DNA of 64,000 nt. It comes from Nitrospira sp. (lineage in GTDB: Bacteria > Nitrospirota > Nitrospiria > Nitrospirales > Nitrospiraceae). The stretch is taken from contig BQWY01000001.1 in NCBI GenBank assembly GCA_036984305.1, positions 1,695,501 to 1,759,500 on the forward strand, read 5' to 3'. Position numbers and translations under genes: made by a program. The notes below the pieces were generated by a model. It made no database searches. It had not been told where the DNA came from and saw nothing but the letters and a program-made list of their open reading frames with translations. Below, one piece after another: positions 51,850-60,031 of this stretch; position 1 is the stretch's first letter; each line of letters begins with the position of its first letter.

Positions 51850-52335
51850 ATGGCGGCGACCCGGGTACTCGCAATCGATTATGGGACCAAGCGAATGGGG
51901 ATGGCCCTCAGCGATGAGTTGGGTTGGACGGCTCAGCCGCTGGAGACCTACCAGCGTCGGTCGCTGAATTCAGACCTGGCCCATATCCGGAACCTGGTCG
52001 AAGAATACGCGGTCCGGCAGGTGGTGTTGGGGCTTCCCATTCGGACCACCGGGGAGCTTGGACCTGAAGCCCACGCCGTGGAACTGTTTCGACAGCACCT
52101 GCAAGCGATCTTATCCGTGCCGGTCGTCACTTGGGATGAACGTCATACGACCCACAGCGCAGAAGCGGTCCTCCTCGAGGCCGATATGAGTCGGGCAAAA
52201 CGCAAGCTGGTGATTGATCGCATCGCCGCAGCCATTTTGTTGCAAGATTACCTGGCGAGCCAGGACTCAGGTGTCTCTCAAGCGGAGCCGCAGGATGACG
52301 ATGGCGACCCGGAGCCCCACCCGTTCACCGGGTAG
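51850..52335 (+). CDS. ruvX: Holliday junction resolvase-like RuvX/YqgF
   Basis: 161 residues; RNase H-like fold: VLAIDYGTKRMGMAL (about 5-19, catalytic Asp), VLGLPIRTTGELG, WDERHTTHSAEAVL and the C-terminal KRKLVIDRIAAAILLQDYL (Asp near 127). Needed for pre-16S rRNA processing and possibly junction resolution. Its acidic C-terminal tail (about 140-161) is longer than usual. Four bases after alaS, 19 before mltG. Confidence 0.93.
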   Translation: MAATRVLAIDYGTKRMGMALSDELGWTAQPLETYQRRSLNSDLAHIRNLVEEYAVRQVVLGLPIRTTGELGPEAHAVELFRQHLQAILSVPVVTWDERHTTHSAEAVLLEADMSRAKRKLVIDRIAAAILLQDYLASQDSGVSQAEPQDDDGDPEPHPFTG

Positions 52336-52354
52336 CCGCGCCGCATGATACGAG

Positions 52355-53389
52355 ATGTACGGACGACTGATTCTGTTCCTGCTAGTCGTGGCCGTGGTTG
52401 TTGCCGGAGCGCTTGCTCTTCGAGCGCTCCGGTGGGCCGATAGCCCGGCCGTCCCACCCGAACTGCACCCTCCTTCTCAAGTCATCTTCATTCCGGACGG
52501 CAGCAGCTTTCAGCAGGTCGCGGCGCTGCTAGAAGAGGCGCGCCTCATCAAGAGCCGGACCCGATTTGTCATGCTCGGACGGAACAACGGGGCGGACCGA
52601 CGCATCATTTCCGGGGAATATGAATTGAATCCCAGCCTGACGCCGAAAGAAATCCTCGCCAAGCTGACGGCGGGACAGGTGTTGCTGCATACCATCACCA
52701 TTCCGGAGGGGTACACGATCGAGCAGATCGGGGACCTGTTGGATATCGACAAACTGGTCGACCCCAAGGAATTCGAACGATTGGCTCGGGATCCGGAGTT
52801 CATCCGTACGTTGCGCATCGGTGCCCCCACTCTGGAAGGCTATCTGTTTCCGGACACCTATCGCGTGACACGGGGCACCAAGGCGAAGGACTTGATCCGT
52901 GTGATGGTCGAGAAGCTATGGCAGACATTGACCCCTGAACTACGGGAGCAAATGGAGCGTCGCCAGATGACGCTGCACGAAACCTTGACGCTGGCCTCCG
53001 TGATCGAAAAGGAAACCAGCGTTGGGGAGGAGCGTCGACTCATTTCGGCGGTATTTCACAATCGACTGAAGAGACAGATTCCACTGCAGAGCGACCCGAC
53101 GGTTATCTATGGTCTGGAAGAGTTCGACGGCAACATTCGGAAGAAGGATCTATCGAGTGCGAGCCCCTATAACACCTACCGAGTACGAGGATTGCCGCCA
53201 GGGCCGATTGCCAGTCCTGGAGCCGAAGCCATCGTGGCAGCCCTCAACCCGGCCGATGCGAGTTACCTCTACTTCGTGTCTCGAAACGACGGGACGCACG
53301 AATTTTCGTCGACTCTCACCCAGCACAACGAAGCCGTGGAACGGTACCAAAAGCGCCCCTTTCGACGCCTCGCGAAACCCCATGCCTGA
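52355..53389 (+). CDS. mltG: Endolytic peptidoglycan transglycosylase MltG
   Basis: 344 residues; inner-membrane anchor (LILFLLVVAVVVAGALALRA, about 4-23), LysM-like region, then the YceG catalytic domain. The catalytic Glu is in ASVIEKETSVGEERR (about residue 216), followed by AVFHNRLKRQIPLQSDPTVIYG. C-terminal LYFVSRNDGTHEFSSTLTQHN is typical. It cleaves nascent glycan strands and sets their length. Belongs to the alaS-ruvX-mltG operon. Confidence 0.93.
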   Translation: MYGRLILFLLVVAVVVAGALALRALRWADSPAVPPELHPPSQVIFIPDGSSFQQVAALLEEARLIKSRTRFVMLGRNNGADRRIISGEYELNPSLTPKEILAKLTAGQVLLHTITIPEGYTIEQIGDLLDIDKLVDPKEFERLARDPEFIRTLRIGAPTLEGYLFPDTYRVTRGTKAKDLIRVMVEKLWQTLTPELREQMERRQMTLHETLTLASVIEKETSVGEERRLISAVFHNRLKRQIPLQSDPTVIYGLEEFDGNIRKKDLSSASPYNTYRVRGLPPGPIASPGAEAIVAALNPADASYLYFVSRNDGTHEFSSTLTQHNEAVERYQKRPFRRLAKPHA

Positions 53390-53416
53390 TGGGGTGACAG
53401 TAAAGAATACCGACCC

Positions 53417-54106
53417 ATGATGTCCCGGAAATTGACGACTCAGGAGCTGGCCGCCCTGATCGATCACACCGTCCTGCGAGCCGATGCCACACGGGCGGAC
53501 GTGCTGCGGGTGTGCGAGGAGGCCAAGCAGTGGGGCTTTGCCGTCATCTTCATCCCACCGTCTTACGTCGTGGAGGCGGTCGAGGCAGTGGGACGCTCGG
53601 CAATCCGGGTAGGGATTCCGATCGGCTTTCCCCTGGGCGGACACCGTACCTCGATCAAAGTGGCGGAGGCGCTGGACGGCGTGGCCTGTGGTGCGAGGGT
53701 GCTGGACATGGTCATCAACATCAGCCGCTTGAAGTCGGGCGACTATGACTGGGTTCGGCGCGACATGGCTGCGGTCTGCGAAGCCACCCCGGGCGCGGAA
53801 CACAAAGCGATTCTGGAAACGTGCCTGCTGACGAAAGAGGAGCTTCGCATTGCCTGCAGACTTGCGCTCGAGGCAGGAATGGATTACGTCAAGACTTCGA
53901 CCGGCTTTTCCTCCGGCGGTGCCCGGGTCGAAGACGTGCGCATCATGAAGGAGGCCGTGTCTGGCCAGGCCAAGGTGAAAGCGTCCGGGGGAATCCGAGA
54001 TCTGCCGAGCATGTTGGCGCTTTTGGACGCCGGGGCCGACCGCATAGGAACCAGTGCGGGAGTCGATATCCTGCGTGGAGGGATCGGAACGGGTCTGGAT
54101 GGGTGA
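53417..54106 (+). CDS. deoC: Deoxyribose-phosphate aldolase
   Basis: 229 residues, TIM barrel. IDHTVLRADATRADVLRVCE starts the family; Lys of the Schiff base in VKTSTGFSSGGA (about 160); a second Lys in AKVKASGGIRD (about 190) and Asp in LDMVINIS. It cleaves 2-deoxyribose-5-phosphate into acetaldehyde and glyceraldehyde-3-phosphate. The 28-base gap from mltG suggests continued transcription. Its usual partner enzyme DeoB is represented nearby only by the degenerate protein at 55426. Confidence 0.95.
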   Translation: MMSRKLTTQELAALIDHTVLRADATRADVLRVCEEAKQWGFAVIFIPPSYVVEAVEAVGRSAIRVGIPIGFPLGGHRTSIKVAEALDGVACGARVLDMVINISRLKSGDYDWVRRDMAAVCEATPGAEHKAILETCLLTKEELRIACRLALEAGMDYVKTSTGFSSGGARVEDVRIMKEAVSGQAKVKASGGIRDLPSMLALLDAGADRIGTSAGVDILRGGIGTGLDG

Positions 54107-54413
54107 GATCAGACGGCACGCGCGTGTAGCCCTGGAGTGTCCAGTCGTCGTCTATCAGGACGATGGTGCCTCGGTCACCGGGACGGTCTTCGACTTGTCT
54201 CTCGGTGGATGCGCCATTGAAAGCGAAGCTGCCGTGCCGGTCGAAAGCCATGTGGTGCTGGAGCTACGCCTGATTGAAGATCAACCCGCCGTGAAGGTCG
54301 AATTGGGACGGGTGAGTTGGGCGACGCGCCGTGAGTTCGGTGTCCAGTTCGTGTTGCTCGACGGAGCGTCGCGGGCTCGCTTGGAACGGTTCTTCATGGG
54401 TGGGAGCAAATAA
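54099..54413 (+). CDS. PilZ-domain protein
   Basis: 104 residues; the ATG at 54099 lies inside the end of deoC (overlap of 8 bases), so translation is coupled. The PilZ c-di-GMP-binding signature is present: RRHARVALECPVVV (RxxxR, about 5-9) and FDLSLGGCAIE (D/NxSxxG, about 31-36), then a hydrophobic beta segment and EFGVQFVLLDG. It likely binds cyclic di-GMP and controls motility or matrix functions. Stand-alone. Confidence 0.88.
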   Translation: MGEIRRHARVALECPVVVYQDDGASVTGTVFDLSLGGCAIESEAAVPVESHVVLELRLIEDQPAVKVELGRVSWATRREFGVQFVLLDGASRARLERFFMGGSK

Positions 54414-54497
54414 TCGCGTTCCAGGAATGGAAGAGGCGGATGGTCAGGGGGGCATCCGAAGGACTTCGCGATGTACTGTGCGGATCAACCCACCGCT

Positions 54498-55239
54498 TTA
54501 GGAGAAAGTACCATCACCGCCAGGCGTTCCAGATTGCGCGCCCCTGCCGTCTCCCTGCCCAATCAATCTTTTCTTGCCCCCTATTGAATACCCCAAGGTT
54601 ACGGTATTCGGACTCGTAGGATCTGAGCGAGACCAGGCTGACCCTGTCAAACCCAACATCCTTGAGCATCGCTTCCACAGCCGCGACGTTGGGACCCCAC
54701 CAGTTGGATCGGTCACCATTTAATTCGTCATTCGGATAGAACGCCATTGCGGGTCGATCATAGTCGAGCATATCGATGTGAGATTCGATGATTGCGAGGG
54801 TGCCCGTCACGCTAAAGACACGCTCCAGGGCAGCAACGGATGTCGCATGTGATACATCACCCCGAGAAACAGTACGACGTCAAAGACACCCGCTGTTTCC
54901 GGCGAATGATCCAGTACGTCAAGGTATTTGCTCCCAACTTTTGAATCGAGCACCTCTCGCGCGAGGTCACATGCCGCCTTACTGGTTCCCGGGCAGCCAC
55001 CCACAGCCGAGAGTCCGTGGCGAGGACGGAATCCGCATCGAGCCGCTCCGCTTGAAAGGAGCACCCCCCGTCGGTCGCACAGAGGTCAAGGACGCTCATG
55101 CCATCTAGTCCTTTGGGCATCCGGTGACTGTGAGATCGGCGGGATGCCACAATCACGGAGTGATGATCCCGTTTCCAAGGTCTAGGATGTGAATCCAGGA
55201 AAGTTCTGTGACGCGCCTTTGAATGTTGTCAGTATCCAT
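54498..55239 (-). pseudogene. Frameshifted SAM-dependent methyltransferase (CmoB/DUF1698-like)
   Basis: Four consecutive frames spell one methyltransferase on the minus strand: IQRRVTELSWIHILDLGNGI (start near 55239), then MPKGLDGMSVLDLCATDGGC with the SAM motif, then ACDLAREVLDSKVGSKYLDV and VFDVVLFLGVMYHMRHPLL, then TLAIIESHID and FYPNDELNGDRSNWWGPN. The breaks lie near 55155, between 55020 and 54980, and near 54836; the last fits one lost base. In intact relatives the segments form one chain. Either a decayed gene or several sequence errors. tRNA-modifying or small-molecule function unknown. Confidence 0.7.
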
Positions 55240-55391
55240 TTCTTGTTCTCCGGCAGCGGCACCGTGAGGAGGGAGTGACGACCAGTAGTCTAACGAAAGA
55301 GCCTCCAGGCATCCAGGGTCGTCATCCCGTGTGAGTCGATAAGCGGTTGTTAGCACAGCCCCGGCAGTACAGGCGGGCGCGCTTCTTGTCT

Positions 55392-55419
55392 TTGCGAGAG
55401 GTAGGTATTCTGCTATAGT
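55392..55419 (+). promoter_or_regulatory. Candidate promoter leading to leaderless DeoB-like gene
   Basis: TTGCGA (55392-55397), 16-base spacer, TATAGT (55414-55419). The GTG start at 55426 is 6 bases after the -10, where the transcript would normally begin, and no ribosome site precedes it. Confidence 0.45.
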
Positions 55420-55425
55420 GCGCTC

Positions 55426-56598
55426 GTGATCCGTCGGGTTATTCTGCTAGTGCTTAACGGTCTCGGCCTCGGTCCGCTTCCCAATGCAAGTGGTGTTGGT
55501 GAGGAAGAGACCGGATCCCTCGGGCATGTGTTCGCCGCCGCCCCCGACATCGCGCTTCCCAACCTCGACGGGCTGGGACTTGGACACATCGCCCCGCACC
55601 GACAGCTTCGTCGCATGGACCAGCCCGAGGGATGCTTTGGGCGCCTGCTACGCCAATCGCCGGGATGTGATGCCATGACGGCATGGTGGGAATTGGCCGG
55701 CGTTCCCGCGTCTGGGAAATTGCCCACCTATCAACAAGAGGTGCCTGGCGACTTTCGTCAGACCGTCGAACGGATCTCACAGCGTGGGACCATGATCCCC
55801 AGATCCGACGCACCGGATGACATCCTGGCGAGCGGGGCTCCGCATTCCATGCGAGAGAAGAAGATTCTTGTCTGGGGTGGGGGCGGTGCAGCCTGTTTTC
55901 TGGGTGCTCACGACTCGGTGCTGTCAGCCAAGGAGCTGTTCCGTATCGCGAGGGAAGTACGCACCGCCACCGGCGCCGCGATGGGCGTGTGGCGGGTGGG
56001 GGCCAGGCCGTTTAAGGGAGGAGCCGGAGCCTGGCGGTGGGCGGAAGGATGGCGGGACAGTTGCGTGCCTTTGCGCAGCACGTCTTTGTTCGACCATCTA
56101 CTCGGGGCCGAGCAGTTGGTGACCTCCTTCGGAAAGTGCGGAGATTTTTTCAACGGAACCGGGTTCACGCGCTCGATTCCTGTCGAGGCTACGGCGGCCG
56201 CGTGGGCCGATCTTCTCAAGACTCTTTCGACGACGCCGCGAGGGCTCATCGTGGTGAGCCTCTTCGACGACGTAGGGCGGTTACCTCCCAAGCAATTTGC
56301 GCCAGCGTTGGCTGAGCAACTCGTGCAGTTCGATGCACAGCTCCTGCAACTGCAGCGTCTGCTGAAGCCGGAGGATTGCGTGTGTGTGATTTCTGACCAG
56401 GCTCGGGACGTGCGCCGGCCGCAGCACGAGAGCCGGGAATGTGTCCCGCTCCTCGTCTTCGGCCCCAAGTTGGCTCGTGGAGTCAATCTGGGAGACCGGA
56501 TGAGCTATGCCGACCTGGGGCAGACCATTGTCGAGGCATTCGACGGAGCGAGACTGTCCGTGGGAGAGAGTTTCCTCGCGGCCTTGCGGTCGGGGTGA
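55426..56598 (+). CDS. Phosphopentomutase-like protein with degenerate active site
   Basis: 390 residues, the same length and order as DeoB (alkaline phosphatase superfamily): N-terminal LVLNGLGLGPLPNASGVG matches the DeoB start, GCDAMTAWWELAG matches the GKDTMTGHWE catalytic helix, and ESRECVPLLVFGP matches the C-terminal segment. Key residues differ: metal Asp to Asn11, nucleophile Thr to Ala83, and metal His positions to Arg, Gln and Glu (GHRRD to VGRLP, TADHG to ISDQA, DHTREYVP to HESRECVP). A phosphopentomutase reaction is therefore not expected. It may be a pseudoenzyme with a binding or regulatory role. Co-transcribed with a RidA gene 18 bases later. Confidence 0.75.
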   Translation: MIRRVILLVLNGLGLGPLPNASGVGEEETGSLGHVFAAAPDIALPNLDGLGLGHIAPHRQLRRMDQPEGCFGRLLRQSPGCDAMTAWWELAGVPASGKLPTYQQEVPGDFRQTVERISQRGTMIPRSDAPDDILASGAPHSMREKKILVWGGGGAACFLGAHDSVLSAKELFRIAREVRTATGAAMGVWRVGARPFKGGAGAWRWAEGWRDSCVPLRSTSLFDHLLGAEQLVTSFGKCGDFFNGTGFTRSIPVEATAAAWADLLKTLSTTPRGLIVVSLFDDVGRLPPKQFAPALAEQLVQFDAQLLQLQRLLKPEDCVCVISDQARDVRRPQHESRECVPLLVFGPKLARGVNLGDRMSYADLGQTIVEAFDGARLSVGESFLAALRSG

Positions 56599-56616
56599 GG
56601 ACAAAAGGGATTTGTC

Positions 56617-57084
56617 ATGGGATACGATGCGCGCGTGCAGGCTCTGGGGCTGATCTTGCCAATCGCGCCGAAGCCGGTGGCGAACTACATTCCGGCCGCG
56701 CTTGTCGGCGAGCTGCTTTTCTTGAGCGGCGTCTTGCCTTTTCGGGAAGGGCACGTGGTGTCGCCCGGCAAACTCGGTCGCGAGGTGACCATCGAGCAAG
56801 GCGAAGCAGCAGCCCGCCAGGCGGTGCTGAACGCGTTGGCGATCGTGCGGACGGAGCTCGGGACGCTCGACAAAGTTCGTCGCATCGTCAAGTTGACCGG
56901 TCACGTGGCCTCCGCGCCGGAATTCGTGCAGCAGCCTGCTGTTATCAACGGAGCGTCCGATCTGCTGGTGCAGGTGTTCGGCGACGCCGGTCGGCACACA
57001 CGCGTGGCAGTTGGGGCGGCCGAATTACCCCTGAACGCGGCCGTAGAGTTGGAATTGATTCTCCAGGTGCATGCCGAGGCGTGA
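56617..57084 (+). CDS. RidA-family protein
   Basis: 155 residues, YjgF/RidA fold: KPVANYIPAALVGELLFLSG, GQGEAAARQAVLNALAIVRT-like helix (EQGEAAARQAVLNALAIV), VRRIVKLTGHVASAPEFVQQ and HTRVAVGAAELPLNAAVELE. This is the longer RidA-like subgroup with an N-terminal extension. RidA proteins hydrolyse reactive enamine/imine intermediates of PLP enzymes. AAGGGA precedes the ATG. The Arg that binds the carboxylate in canonical RidA (near RVAVGAAELP) is present. Confidence 0.87.
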   Translation: MGYDARVQALGLILPIAPKPVANYIPAALVGELLFLSGVLPFREGHVVSPGKLGREVTIEQGEAAARQAVLNALAIVRTELGTLDKVRRIVKLTGHVASAPEFVQQPAVINGASDLLVQVFGDAGRHTRVAVGAAELPLNAAVELELILQVHAEA

Positions 57085-57118
57085 CCTTGCCGCGCTTGTA
57101 CCCCCATCGCCGGTTGCC

Positions 57119-57148
57119 TTGACACCCAAAAAAATCGCTTGTTATAGT
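57119..57148 (+). promoter_or_regulatory. Sigma70-type promoter of TIG-repeat gene
   Basis: TTGACA (57119-57124), 18-base spacer, TATAGT (57143-57148). Lies 117 bases before the ATG at 57265. Confidence 0.65.
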
Positions 57149-57264
57149 GCCACGATCCCCTGAACGAGGATTTTGCCTCCCCCGTATGACGGGTTTGCTG
57201 CGTGGGGAACAACCGGACACGCAGGGGCCGTAGACCTTTCTCCTTTCACGAAACGAGAATCATT

Positions 57265-58974
57265 ATGCGTCGCACACTTGTTTCTCTGTCGGTTGCTCTG
57301 CCTCTGCTCGCCTGGGCGTCACTGTTCCTCGCGGACCTGTCCATCGCCGAAGCAGGCACATCTCAAGATAAGACCGAGATTCAGATGGCACCGGATGCGG
57401 CGGCCCCAGGCGCCGTCGTCGTGATCGTCGGAGATGAGTTCGGTCAGTTTGCTAACGCACAGGATAGCCGAGTGCTCTTCAACGGGATTCCGGCACTCGT
57501 CCAGCGCTGGGAACCTTCCTTGATCGAGGTACGCGTGCCGTCCGACGCCAAGGACGGTACCGTGGAAGTGCACAAAGGGACGCAGCGCATCGTGGCCGGG
57601 CAGTTCACCGTCACACGACCTGTTATCGATCGCGTCGAACCGGCGGAAACGGAGGCCGGTGCGATTCTGCATATCAAAGGACAGCACTTCGGACCGACCG
57701 CCGGCCCGCGCGATCCGAATTCGATGTTTGGGGTGAACGACGTGGTCATAGGTGGCGTCGTCGTGCGCGCGCGTCGATGGCATGACGATAAGATCGAGGT
57801 GCAGGTGCCGAGTAATGCCAAGAGCGGGTCGGTCCAAGTCCGCTTGGGTTCGTCGGATCCTCTGCCGGACGGCTCATGCTGTGCGGAACTGCAGCGGACG
57901 ACCAGCAACACAGCGGAGGTAAAGTTGCTGCCGACGGTTCGCATCGATCCCGTTGCGGGTCCGGTCGGCACGAAGGTCGTGATATTCGGATCAGCTTTCG
58001 GCAAGGACAAGGGGCCGAACGACGCCATTACTTTTGGCGGTCATCCGGCTGTCATTGATCAATGGAAGGATACGACGATCGTCGCTCATGTGCCGCTTGA
58101 CGCGGAATCGGGACCGGTCGTGCTCAGACATGGCGACGAACAGCGTACCGTGGGGAAATACCAGGTCAATGTCCCCAAGGTGACCAGCATGACGCCGATG
58201 GGCGCACCGATCGGGACGATGGTAAAAATCACGGGCGAAAATTTCGGGCTCTATTCGGAGAGCGGGTCGTCTGCATTTGCATTCACCGATTTCAATATCG
58301 GGGACAACGGGATCGAGTTCGGCGGGGTGCCGGGGATTGTGTACCGGTGGCACGATAACCGCATCGATGCATGGGTTCCGTTCAGTGCCAAGGACGGGCC
58401 GGTGATCGTCACACGTGGTGCGAACCGACCGAATCCGGACGGGAGCTGTTGCGCAGAGAAGAAGGTCCTGAAGTTTCAGGCCGGCACCTTCACGGTCGTG
58501 ACCCCGCGCGTCACGTCCTATTCTCCGCATTCGGCAGGCCTGGATGACATCGTGACGATCAAGGGATCGGGCTTCGGCGACTTCATCAAGATGCGTGAAA
58601 CTGTCAAGATCGGCATGGCGGAGCATGCGTACAAACGCAAAGCTCAGGACATCGACGAGAACATCTCTCGTACGGAGGTCTTGTTCAACGGCGTCGCTGT
58701 GCAAGTGGTGTCGTGGAAGGACGACGAGATCAAGATCCGCGTTCCTCGCCGACACCTGTGGGGAATCGGCAAGGGGCAGGAATTCCAGCCCGATCTGTCG
58801 AAAGGCCAAATCGTGGTCCGCAGAGGGTCTTGGGACCCGCTTCCAGACGGCACGTGCTGTCATCCGCAGCAGTATATTTCCATTCCGGTCGGCGACTTCA
58901 CGATTGAAGCGCGTGGTCTTCCCGACCAGGATTGGTACCAAAACAATCGTTACGACGCCGATACCAACCAGTAA
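57265..58974 (+). CDS. Secreted IPT/TIG-repeat protein
   Basis: 569 residues from the ATG at 57265. Signal peptide (VSLSVALPLLAWASLFLADL, cleavage near residue 29). About five IPT/TIG immunoglobulin-like repeats of roughly 90-130 residues, each with AAPGAVVVIVGDEFG-like beginnings (PAGTKVVIFGSAFGKDKG, APIGTMVKITGENFG, AGLDDIVTIKGSGFG). Three copies of a PDG(S/T)CC motif occur at about 205, 395 and 531, each with a vicinal Cys-Cys pair at a repeat end. These could form ring disulfides or bind metal. No cell-wall anchor. Overlaps the possible 5' end of the following BNR-like gene region. Confidence 0.8.
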   Translation: MRRTLVSLSVALPLLAWASLFLADLSIAEAGTSQDKTEIQMAPDAAAPGAVVVIVGDEFGQFANAQDSRVLFNGIPALVQRWEPSLIEVRVPSDAKDGTVEVHKGTQRIVAGQFTVTRPVIDRVEPAETEAGAILHIKGQHFGPTAGPRDPNSMFGVNDVVIGGVVVRARRWHDDKIEVQVPSNAKSGSVQVRLGSSDPLPDGSCCAELQRTTSNTAEVKLLPTVRIDPVAGPVGTKVVIFGSAFGKDKGPNDAITFGGHPAVIDQWKDTTIVAHVPLDAESGPVVLRHGDEQRTVGKYQVNVPKVTSMTPMGAPIGTMVKITGENFGLYSESGSSAFAFTDFNIGDNGIEFGGVPGIVYRWHDNRIDAWVPFSAKDGPVIVTRGANRPNPDGSCCAEKKVLKFQAGTFTVVTPRVTSYSPHSAGLDDIVTIKGSGFGDFIKMRETVKIGMAEHAYKRKAQDIDENISRTEVLFNGVAVQVVSWKDDEIKIRVPRRHLWGIGKGQEFQPDLSKGQIVVRRGSWDPLPDGTCCHPQQYISIPVGDFTIEARGLPDQDWYQNNRYDADTNQ

Positions 58975-59048
58975 GACCGTCATCACGACAAGTCGTTCTT
59001 GTGCCATCGTTACGACCGGGTTTCCAGAGTGTTCGACAGCCTCGCCAA

Positions 59049-60026
59049 GTGCTGCGAAGGACCTTCGGCACGAGTCTAATCGTGCTCTGCCTCGCGGCAT
59101 CGGTCCAACTCCTCCAGCACATTGCCTCGGCTACAGACGGCTCGGATCGTATCGGCATTGCCGCGCAGCGGAGCGGAACTGCGCATACGCTGTTGTCCGT
59201 GTATTTTCAAAGCCCTCAGCTGGGATGGGCGGTCGGCGGCGGCGGCACGATCATAAGGACGGAAGACGGTGGCAAACGGTGGACATCTGCGAAGAGCGGG
59301 ACATCCGTTTTGCTCACCGGAGTGACGTTTCCGGACGACCGCAATGGGTGGGTCGTGGGTGCGGGAGGGACCATCCTGTTCAGCGTCGATGGTGGGGAGC
59401 GATGGCGGAGACAACTCAGCGGAACTCAGAATACGTTGTACGCCGTGACGTTCTTGACGCCGGCGCTTGGGTGGGTGGTTGGTGAGCGCGGGTTGATCAT
59501 GCGGACGGATGACGGGGGCCGCCGGTGGTCCGAGCAGGCGGCGGTCACAAATGCGAATCTGTACGGTGTCGTATTTCGGGATCCCCAACACGGCGTGGCG
59601 GTCGGGGCGCTCGGGACGATCCTCGTGACGGACGATGGGGGCGAATCATGGCAGGTGAAGGACACCAAGAGCACAGGAACGTTCTTCGACGTCGGTTTTT
59701 CCGATGCCGTCACCGGTTGGGTGGTCGGCAATGCGGGTGCCATGATGCTCACGACCGACGGCGGAGAAAGCTGGACGGATCGCACCCTGTCGTGCATCGG
59801 TCTCTGTACGCGCGTCACGGACTTACTCAAGATTCGCTTTACGGCTCCCAACACCGGCTGGATCGTCGGCGAACGGGGTACCTTGTATCGGTCCACCGAC
59901 GGAGGAGGGTCTTGGGCCGCACAACCGCCGCTAGGGCGAGATTCGTTGTTCGGCCTGTCCTTCGGTGATGCCCGGCACGGCTGGGCTGTTGGAGAAAACG
60001 GGACCATCCAGGCCATTCACCCGTGA
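59049..60026 (+). CDS. Secreted Ycf48/BNR-repeat-like protein
   Basis: 325 residues if the GTG at 59049 starts it; this gives a signal-like segment (TFGTSLIVLCLAASVQLLQH). No strong ribosome site, so a start up to 120 bases earlier is possible. The mature chain is six or seven blade-like units of about 42 residues (GWAVGGGGTIIRTEDGGKRW, GWVVGAGGTILFSVDGGERW, GWVVGERGLIMRTDDGGRRW, GVAVGALGTILVTDDGGESW), each with an Asp-box-like S/T-x-D-x-G-x-x-W. This matches the Ycf48/HCF136 propeller family. Its role in a non-phototroph is unknown. Follows the TIG-repeat gene, probably the same operon. Confidence 0.85.
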   Translation: MLRRTFGTSLIVLCLAASVQLLQHIASATDGSDRIGIAAQRSGTAHTLLSVYFQSPQLGWAVGGGGTIIRTEDGGKRWTSAKSGTSVLLTGVTFPDDRNGWVVGAGGTILFSVDGGERWRRQLSGTQNTLYAVTFLTPALGWVVGERGLIMRTDDGGRRWSEQAAVTNANLYGVVFRDPQHGVAVGALGTILVTDDGGESWQVKDTKSTGTFFDVGFSDAVTGWVVGNAGAMMLTTDGGESWTDRTLSCIGLCTRVTDLLKIRFTAPNTGWIVGERGTLYRSTDGGGSWAAQPPLGRDSLFGLSFGDARHGWAVGENGTIQAIHP

Positions 60027-60031
60027 CCATC

